A DNA stretch of 16,822 nucleotides from G963676205 sp964342525 (lineage in GTDB: Bacteria > Campylobacterota > Campylobacteria > Campylobacterales > Arcobacteraceae): positions 1 to 16,822 of the forward strand of contig CAYFGQ010000072.1 in NCBI GenBank assembly GCA_964342525.1, read 5' to 3'. Below, piece after piece: positions 1 to 5,494 of this stretch; positions within the stretch are counted from its first letter, which is position 1, and each line of letters starts with the position of its first letter. Below the pieces are notes generated by a model. It ran no database searches. It was given only the letters and a program-made list of their open reading frames with translations, and had not been told where the DNA came from. Both the position numbers and the translations under genes were made by a program.

Positions 1-1158
1 TCCCCTATCTCCATCCACATCTAAAACCTCACCACAAAAGTATAAATCTTTTACTATTTTAGATTCTAGAGTTTTACTATCTATCTCATCTACATTCACA
101 CCACCAGTGGTAACCTCAGCAGTATCAAAACCTTTATCACCAGTAATATCAAACTTGAAATTTTTAAGTAGATATACTATTTTGTTTATCTCTTTTGTAT
201 TTACTAAACTCGCTTGTTTTGTACTATCCATTTTAAGCTCTTCAATTATCACTGAAGCTAGTTTTTTATTTATTACCCCACCTAAAGCAGTTACTATATC
301 ATTTACACTAGTTTTAAAACATTTAGCTAATAGAGCCTTTAACTTATCATTTGAATAATCTTTAAATAGATCTATAGATATTTGAACATAAGCATAATTT
401 GAAAGCTCCTCTATTGTATCTCTACTTATATCTAAGATAGAGAGTCCAGATAAACCATAATTTGCAAAAAGAACATCTCCACTAAGTGATTTTAACTTTT
501 CATTATTTGATATAAGAGTGATGTTTGAGTAGTGCTTTACACCACTTAGTTTCTTTAGATATTTTGAGTCAGATGTTAATTGTACTAAAGCTGGTTTTGT
601 ATCTATGATAGTGTGACCCAAGCTCTTAGCAAAATTATATCCATCTCCAATAGTTCCAAGCTTTTGCATTGATTTTCCACCAGTGGATATTATCACTTTA
701 TCAGCTTGTACATCTCCACTATCTGTTTTGATAATAAATTTATCATTTTGCTTATTTATATTTTCTACACTACACTCATATCTGATCTTTACACCTAAAG
801 ATTTCACATAATTCTCAAGATATTCTACTACTGTTGAAGCTTGATTGGACATAGGAAACATCTGTCCATCTTTCCCCACATATAAAGGAAGCCCAAGTTT
901 TTCAAAGAATTTTATAGTTTGATCTTTTGTAAATCTATTTAAGATGTTTTTTGCAAACTCTATGTTTGAGCTATGATAGTTTTTTATTGAGATATTTTCA
1001 TTGGTAATATTACATTTTCCATTACCACTTATAAGTATTTTTCTTGCTAGTTTTTGGTTTTTTTCTATTAGAATTATATTGTATTTATTTGTATCTATAT
1101 GGGATGCACAGATCAGCCCACTAGCCCCTGCACCTATTATCACTATATCTTTTTTCAC
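1..1158 (-). CDS. BaiN/YhiN-family (HI0933-like) FAD-dependent oxidoreductase, 3' end cut by window edge
   Basis: My reading of the minus strand gives 386 continuous codons running off the left edge. The N-terminus MKKDIVIIGAGASGL is a dinucleotide-binding Rossmann motif (GAGASG at residues 9-14). It is followed by the family motif ISGNGKCNITN (about 43-53, usually ITGGGRCNLTN), then STGG near residue 160, and finally GEVLDVDGDRGG at the edge. That last motif is the C-terminal FAD-contact region of the family, so probably only a short tail is missing. The start is GTG at 1158: an in-frame TGA lies two codons upstream, and GGAAGA sits 6 bases before the GTG. The family is known as soluble flavoproteins; members are called aminoacetone oxidase-like or BaiN, and the substrate here is not evident. 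It follows the lipoprotein gene after 83 bases that contain a hairpin, so it may have its own promoter. Confidence 0.88.
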   Translation of the reverse strand, partial: MKKDIVIIGAGASGLICASHIDTNKYNIILIEKNQKLARKILISGNGKCNITNENISIKNYHSSNIEFAKNILNRFTKDQTIKFFEKLGLPLYVGKDGQMFPMSNQASTVVEYLENYVKSLGVKIRYECSVENINKQNDKFIIKTDSGDVQADKVIISTGGKSMQKLGTIGDGYNFAKSLGHTIIDTKPALVQLTSDSKYLKKLSGVKHYSNITLISNNEKLKSLSGDVLFANYGLSGLSILDISRDTIEELSNYAYVQISIDLFKDYSNDKLKALLAKCFKTSVNDIVTALGGVINKKLASVIIEELKMDSTKQASLVNTKEINKIVYLLKNFKFDITGDKGFDTAEVTTGGVNVDEIDSKTLESKIVKDLYFCGEVLDVDGDRG

Positions 1159-1166
1159 TATTCATC

Positions 1167-1186
1167 TTCCATATTTATTTATGGAA
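1167..1186 (-). repeat. Inverted repeat overlapping the ribosome binding site of the BaiN-family gene
   Basis: On the minus strand TTCCATA-AATAAA-TATGGAA is a perfect 7-base inverted repeat with a 6-base loop. Its right arm contains the first part of the GGAAGA Shine-Dalgarno sequence of the GTG-started gene at 1158. In RNA it could partly hide that site. A candidate extended -10 box (TGATATATT, minus strand 1194-1186) would start transcripts near 1179, just after the left arm, so only read-through transcripts would carry the whole hairpin. Confidence 0.35.
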
Positions 1187-1216
1187 ATATATCATAAGAA
1201 GATAAAAGAAGGATTG

Positions 1217-1247
1217 AAACTAGGAGAAAGCTCCTAGTTTTTTATTT
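1217..1247. terminator. Hairpin terminator after the lipoprotein gene
   Basis: A perfect 10-base stem (AAACTAGGAG at 1217-1226, CTCCTAGTTT at 1231-1240) closes the loop AAAG. The T-rich run TTTTTTATTT follows on the plus strand. On the minus strand, which carries the gene ending at 1242, the downstream sequence is only weakly T-rich (TTTCAATCCTTCTTTT). It probably ends the lipoprotein transcript, but its best orientation is for plus-strand transcription. Confidence 0.65.
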
Positions 1248-2303
1248 ACTTACAAGAAGTAAGTTATATAGTTTTGAATTTTCTCCAGGGTTTTGACCTA
1301 CACAAAATAGGAAATTTTTACCTGAGTTATTAATATTTGTATTTGCCATACATTGTACAGTACCACTACCATCAGAAGTGATTGTACCATTAATGAATCC
1401 ATTTGATGGTGAATTTATTGTTCCAAGGGAAATAGTTGCCCCATCAGATCCTAAAGTATTATTATCTATATCTGTAATAGGAAAAGCTTGTCCTGTACCA
1501 CTTGAAAGAGTAGTACTTACAGCAAAAATATTCTCACCACTTGAAGATTCTTCAAAAACAAGTCCAGCATAATTTCCATCTAATTCAGACAAGCTAGTTA
1601 TTGTATCTTGAGAAAGACCTACTATAAACTGATCATCTCCTCCACCAGCAGCACCATTTTCTCCAAAAGTTCTTACAATTGCACCACCATTTGAAGTAAG
1701 ATACATTTTAAAATCACTACCACTTACAATACCATCATTACAAGAAAGTGTCCCTAAATTAGAATTATTATCACTTACTGCACTACCACTAACAGTATAC
1801 TTAGAAGGTAATGTTCCTGAAGTAGTTGAATGAGTATAAACAAACGTTCCCATTACATCACCAGTTGTAATATTTAAATCCTTATATGTATTTACCCAAT
1901 TTGCTGTAAAATCAGCACTTGGACATGAACCACCCACTACCATATTAATGATTTGTGTGTTTGATCCTATAGGTTTAAGTAAAGTAACTGTACCTGGTAT
2001 TTCTAAGATATAAGCACCACTTCCCACTGCGACACTAGAGCTATCATTTGTTGTTGAGACAGTTAACTTTTTAAAACCACTATTTAATGAAGCATATGTA
2101 CCTGTTAAAGATAAATTTGAATCTGCTTCAGTTAAAGAAAATGTATTATTAGATTTTAATGATAATGAATAATCTGAACCTGGTCCATTATAAGATGTAG
2201 TTGTTACTTCTTCATCATCACTAAAGGGATTATCACATCCTGTTAATAAAACTCCACCTACAACTAATGGTGCGATCCACTTTATAATTTTCGTATTTTT
2301 CAT
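1242..2303 (-). CDS. Predicted exported lipoprotein of unknown function
   Basis: 353 residues. I chose the ATG at 2303 over one at 2342 because AAGGAG lies 7 bases before it and because the protein then begins with a clean lipoprotein signal: MKNTKIIKW, a hydrophobic core, and the lipobox LLTGC with the lipidated cysteine at residue 23. The mature part is rich in Ser, Thr, Gly and Asn, acidic just after the anchor (SDDEE), and has four further cysteines at 127, 188, 318 and 334 that could form two disulfides in the periplasm. Alternating short hydrophobic and polar stretches suggest a beta-rich fold. Residue +2 after the lipid cysteine is Asp, which in E. coli retains lipoproteins in the inner membrane; whether that rule holds in Campylobacterota is uncertain. 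I recognise no domain and assign no function. It is transcribed away from the cNMP/kinase pair. Confidence 0.85.
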   Translation of the reverse strand: MKNTKIIKWIAPLVVGGVLLTGCDNPFSDDEEVTTTSYNGPGSDYSLSLKSNNTFSLTEADSNLSLTGTYASLNSGFKKLTVSTTNDSSSVAVGSGAYILEIPGTVTLLKPIGSNTQIINMVVGGSCPSADFTANWVNTYKDLNITTGDVMGTFVYTHSTTSGTLPSKYTVSGSAVSDNNSNLGTLSCNDGIVSGSDFKMYLTSNGGAIVRTFGENGAAGGGDDQFIVGLSQDTITSLSELDGNYAGLVFEESSSGENIFAVSTTLSSGTGQAFPITDIDNNTLGSDGATISLGTINSPSNGFINGTITSDGSGTVQCMANTNINNSGKNFLFCVGQNPGENSKLYNLLLVSK

Positions 2304-2337
2304 AATATTTCTCCTTAAGTGTAATATTAATGTAAGA

Positions 2338-2343
2338 ATCATA
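2338..2343 (-). promoter_or_regulatory. Candidate -10 box of the lipoprotein gene
   Basis: The minus strand reads TATGAT here, placing a transcription start near 2331 and a leader of about 28 bases before the ATG at 2303. The box overlaps the alternative upstream ATG at 2342, which argues against that start. There is no clear -35 box, as is usual for Campylobacterota sigma-70 promoters. The match is short in AT-rich DNA. Confidence 0.35.
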
Positions 2344-2535
2344 CACCTTTTAATTTAAAAATAAACTTAAACATTTTCATTAAAATAATTTCCTTTAAAG
2401 CCCTATTTTAAGGCAAATAATCGATTTTGTTATCATTTCAAAAATAAAAATAACTTATATTTCAGTAGATTTTTTACACTACATTTTTTCCTATTTACTT
2501 TTCATTTACTATTGTTCAAATCTTTTAGTTAAAAT

Positions 2536-2541
2536 TATAAA
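2536..2541 (+). promoter_or_regulatory. Candidate -10 box of the cNMP-protein/kinase operon
   Basis: TATAAA lies 24 bases before the ATG at 2566, downstream of several spaced T-runs (2470-2530). That pattern is typical of Campylobacterota promoters that lack a -35 box. TATTAT at 2545-2550 is an alternative. AAAGAGATGAG just before the ATG can serve as ribosome binding site. Confidence 0.3.
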
Positions 2542-2565
2542 TACTATTATAAAAAGAGATGAGTT

Positions 2566-3012
2566 ATGGAACAAATTATAGAAAGAATTATAAAACTAAA
2601 AAACAAAATCAATCTTTTTAAGAACATGGAAGATAAGGATATTAGACTTATATTAAAAGATATAAAGTTTGTAGGTTATCAAACAGGTGAAACTATTATC
2701 AAAGAGGGAGATACTAGTGATGAGTTATATATACTCCTAGATGGTAAATGTAAAGTAAATGTAGGCACAACAAATGTGGGTGTTATTGAAGTAAATCAAG
2801 CCTTTGGAGAGTTCTCTGCAATAACAAAATCACCAAGACATGCAACCATAAGAGCACTAAAACCATGTAAAGTTATCTCCTTTAAAATAGCCTTTGATAT
2901 TTTAGAAAAAGAGCTAAAAGGCTTTTCAATTTTATATAAAAACTTTGTAGATGAGCTAATTTTAAAGGTAGATGCTACAAACTTAGAGAAAAGAAAAGGA
3001 ACATTTGTATAA
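2566..3012 (+). CDS. Stand-alone cyclic nucleotide-binding (cNMP/CRP-like) domain protein
   Basis: 148 residues forming a single cNMP-binding beta-roll with a short N-terminal helix. Visible motifs are LYILLDGKCKV (about 54-64) and the phosphate-binding cassette FGEFSAITKSPRHATIRA (80-97). The cassette keeps Gly81, Glu82, Pro90, Arg91, Ala93 and Thr94, the residues that hold the ribose and cyclic phosphate in true cAMP/cGMP binders. No helix-turn-helix follows: the chain ends soon after the last helix, so it is not a CRP-type transcription factor. Its stop codon overlaps the start of the histidine kinase gene by one base, implying translational coupling and a joint role. The likely role is to bind a cyclic nucleotide and control the kinase, or to act as a detached regulatory subunit. 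The ligand and that role are inferences. Confidence 0.85.
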   Translation: MEQIIERIIKLKNKINLFKNMEDKDIRLILKDIKFVGYQTGETIIKEGDTSDELYILLDGKCKVNVGTTNVGVIEVNQAFGEFSAITKSPRHATIRALKPCKVISFKIAFDILEKELKGFSILYKNFVDELILKVDATNLEKRKGTFV

Positions 3013-4190
3013 TGGAATTGGATTTAAAACAACTAAAAGAGCAAAAAAATCAAGTTGAAGATATCATTTCAAAGATATTATTCCCCCTACTAATCACTTC
3101 AAAAGATACCAGAAAAGTAGTATATGCCAATCCATATGCCCAAAAGGTATATGAGATTCCTCTAGAAGAACTTATAGGAACTAGTATAGATACCTTTTAT
3201 ACCCATGAAGATCAAAGGAAAAAGATACTAGATAATATCAATGATGAAGGTTTAATTGAAAATCTAGAGATGAGTTTTAAAACTACAACAGGCAAAACCT
3301 TTTATGGACTTTTATCTTTAATAGATATCACCTTTAAAGATGAAGAGTGTTACCTTGGTATGGTTACAGATATCACCGTACAAAAAGAACAACAACTAGA
3401 ACTAGAAAGACTTAATAAAGAGCTAAACGATTATAAAAACCATCTTGAAGAAAAAGTGACTGAAGAGATAAATAAAAGAAAAGCAAGTGAACTAATACTA
3501 GCCCATAAATCCAAACTTGCTTCCATGGGTGAAATGATAGATGCCATAGCTCACCAATGGAAACAACCTCTAAACTCCATAAACCTTTTAGTACAAATGT
3601 TAAGCCATGATTTTGAAGATAATACTCTTACAAAAGATAGAATGACAAAATTCACTGAACGCTTTAACAAACAAAAAAATCATATGTTAAGTACTCTAAA
3701 TGAATTTAGAGGTTTTTTTAGACCAAATAAAGATATTCAAAACTTTAATATCACAAAAGCTATAAATAGTATTTTAGTTCTACTAAAAGATGAACTAATG
3801 ACTAATAGAATTGAGATAAAAATAGATACAAAAGAGCCATTTGAAATAAATGGAAGTGAAAATGAATTTAAACATGTGATCTTAAATATCATAAATAATT
3901 CAAAAGATGCCTTTATAGAAAATGATATTAAAGCTAGAGTCATAAATATAAATATCTATAAAAACAAATATCATAATATTATAGAACTTATAGATAATGC
4001 AGGTGGAATACCTGATTATATTATAGATGATATATTTAAAGCAAATGTTACATCTAAGATGGAAGAAAAAGGTACAGGGATTGGATTATATATGTCTAAA
4101 CAGATACTTGAAAAGATTCATGGAAAAATTGAAGCGATAAATATTGAAAATGGAGCAAAAATACTAATAAAAATACCAAAAACTATCTAG
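3012..4190 (+). CDS. Soluble PAS-domain sensor histidine kinase
   Basis: 392 residues with no membrane segment, so cytoplasmic. In order: a PAS domain (about 20-122, with VVYANPYAQKVYEI and GMVTDIT), a coiled-coil linker (about 123-165), a dimerisation/phosphoacceptor region with H-box AHQWKQPLN (phosphoaccepting His181), and a HATPase domain. The HATPase domain has an N-box around Asn295-Asn296 (NIINNSKDAF), the G1 box DNAGG (328-332) and the G2 box GTGIGL (354-359). All catalytic boxes are intact. The HQWKQPL form of the H-box is common in Campylobacterota kinases. No receiver domain is fused. The ATG overlaps the stop of the upstream cNMP gene (TAATG). The response regulator gene that converges from the right is a plausible partner, though divergent or convergent order does not prove pairing. 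The PAS ligand cannot be told from sequence. Confidence 0.92.
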   Translation: MELDLKQLKEQKNQVEDIISKILFPLLITSKDTRKVVYANPYAQKVYEIPLEELIGTSIDTFYTHEDQRKKILDNINDEGLIENLEMSFKTTTGKTFYGLLSLIDITFKDEECYLGMVTDITVQKEQQLELERLNKELNDYKNHLEEKVTEEINKRKASELILAHKSKLASMGEMIDAIAHQWKQPLNSINLLVQMLSHDFEDNTLTKDRMTKFTERFNKQKNHMLSTLNEFRGFFRPNKDIQNFNITKAINSILVLLKDELMTNRIEIKIDTKEPFEINGSENEFKHVILNIINNSKDAFIENDIKARVININIYKNKYHNIIELIDNAGGIPDYIIDDIFKANVTSKMEEKGTGIGLYMSKQILEKIHGKIEAINIENGAKILIKIPKTI

Positions 4191-4192
4191 TG

Positions 4193-4222
4193 AAAATAAA
4201 GACCCTCTTGGGTCTTTATTTT
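4193..4222. terminator. Bidirectional terminator between the kinase and response regulator genes
   Basis: A perfect 13-base stem (AAAATAAAGACCC at 4193-4205, GGGTCTTTATTTT at 4210-4222) encloses a TCTT loop. A-rich and T-rich ends on both sides make it a factor-independent terminator on both strands. It serves the kinase (stop at 4190) and overlaps the stop codon of the convergent response regulator gene (4216-4218). Confidence 0.9.
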
Positions 4223-5277
4223 ATTAAAATTTGATCCGCTTGGAAATACTCAAATCTTTTTTCTTGTTCAGCTAATTTATTTGCTAAAATTTTATTTTGT
4301 TTTTTTAGCTCATGTAGTTCAAATATAAGTTGTTGATTTCCGTTTATACTATCATCAAGTTTCTTTTGAAACTCTTGGGTTATTTTTTCTATTTGAGATT
4401 GTTCATTTTTTTGATCTAAATTTGATTTAAATGATTCACTTTTTAGTGATAAAATACTTTTCTTTAGGGTTAATATCTCTTTTTCATATTTTGTTGTTAA
4501 AGTACCAAATTCTATAAATTTTTTAATCTTTCCCTTAGTACTATAAATAGGGATAAAAGTTGAATGGGTATAAAAAGCTATTCCAGCTTTAGTCATTTTC
4601 TTTGATTCAGTAGTTTGGATATGTCCACCTTGGATGGAATCCATAAGTTCACAATAAGCATCTTTAGGAGTATTGTGATGATTTAAATCTTGATGTTTTA
4701 AACTTAAAAGTTCATCTAAGCTATATCCTGATGCTGTAAGGTAAAGATCATTTGCATAGGTGATATTATCTTCCATATCAAATTCACATATAAGGTTTTG
4801 AGAATCTAAAATAGACATAAATTGTTGAAGCTCATTCTCCCTTATTTTTAACTGTCTTTCCCTCTCTTTATCTTCCATAATATTTGAAATAATTTTAAAA
4901 GTAGTATTTAACTGCATAGGTTTTATGATATAGTTTGTTACATTAAACTTGATAGCTTTTAATAAAACATCTGGTTCTTTAAACCCTGTAGTGATCAATA
5001 TAGGTACATCCCAATCAATCTCTCTAATATGCTCAAGCATCTCTAAACCTGAAAGCCTTGGCATATTTATATCTGTAAGAACCACATCTATCTCACCCAT
5101 GTGATCTTTAAATATCTCAAGTCCCTCTTGTCCATCATTTGCAACATATATTTGCTTAAATAATCCTAGAAATATTTCTGTGGCTTCTTCCCTTATTATC
5201 TCTTCATCTTCCACATAAAGTAAAGTGGTGTTTGCCAAAACATCTCTATTAAAAGTACACTGTCTAGGTATAGCCAT
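4216..5277 (-). CDS. Response regulator: receiver domain, PAS domain and coiled-coil tail
   Basis: 353 residues from the ATG at 5277, which has AAGGAGAG 5 bases upstream. An ATG at 5313 would add 12 residues but lies upstream of the inferred transcription start. The N-terminal receiver domain (about 15-135) has acidic residues in YVEDEE (21-26), phosphoacceptor Asp69 in LTDINMP, Thr96/Thr97 in ITTG and Lys119 in KPMQ, all as expected for a working CheY-like fold. A PAS domain follows (about 150-270, with FDMEDNITYANDLYL and SGYSLDEL), then a charged coiled coil to the C-terminus. There is no DNA-binding, GGDEF, EAL, kinase or methyl-accepting domain. Output is therefore likely through protein-protein contact or by passing phosphate on. 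It faces the cNMP/kinase pair across a shared terminator and may be its partner. Confidence 0.9.
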   Translation of the reverse strand: MAIPRQCTFNRDVLANTTLLYVEDEEIIREEATEIFLGLFKQIYVANDGQEGLEIFKDHMGEIDVVLTDINMPRLSGLEMLEHIREIDWDVPILITTGFKEPDVLLKAIKFNVTNYIIKPMQLNTTFKIISNIMEDKERERQLKIRENELQQFMSILDSQNLICEFDMEDNITYANDLYLTASGYSLDELLSLKHQDLNHHNTPKDAYCELMDSIQGGHIQTTESKKMTKAGIAFYTHSTFIPIYSTKGKIKKFIEFGTLTTKYEKEILTLKKSILSLKSESFKSNLDQKNEQSQIEKITQEFQKKLDDSINGNQQLIFELHELKKQNKILANKLAEQEKRFEYFQADQILIK

Positions 5278-5315
5278 ATTAGCTCTCCTTGCTCGCCGCC
5301 AAAAAATAATCAATC

Positions 5316-5324
5316 ATTGTAGCA
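5316..5324 (-). promoter_or_regulatory. Extended -10 promoter of the response regulator gene
   Basis: The minus strand reads TGCTACAAT, a TGn-type extended -10 box with one mismatch to TATAAT. It predicts a transcription start near 5309 and a leader of about 32 bases ending with the AAGGAGAG ribosome binding site of the ATG at 5277. This supports the shorter start for the gene. Confidence 0.55.
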
Positions 5325-5460
5325 TCTTTTTTATTATAAAAACTATTTAAAAAACAAGTTTATCAATTTTAAATCATATAAAAAAGTTCCAAAACTTAAT
5401 AAATCTTTTAATTTATCAATACAATGAATAACATAAAACTATAACAAAACAAAATTTGGA

Positions 5461-5466
5461 TATAAT
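5461..5466 (+). promoter_or_regulatory. Consensus -10 box of the uvrA operon
   Basis: TATAAT follows TTTGGA and predicts a transcription start near 5473, about 22 bases before the uvrA ATG at 5495. GAGG (5485-5488) is the ribosome binding site, 6 bases before the ATG. Because the box lies inside the longer open frame that begins at a TTG at 5456, that TTG cannot be the start on this transcript. No LexA-like operator is evident. Confidence 0.65.
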
Positions 5467-5494
5467 ACGCGCTTATTTAAAAAAGAGGTACAAA

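Noticed and set aside
1001..1237. Plus-strand open frame opposite the BaiN-family gene
   Set aside because: It overlaps the start of a well-supported flavoprotein gene and the terminator, has no ribosome binding site worth the name and resembles no family.
5456..5494. TTG-started N-terminal extension of uvrA
   Set aside because: The consensus TATAAT promoter lies inside it, it has no ribosome binding site, and UvrA proteins normally begin as the ATG at 5495 predicts.
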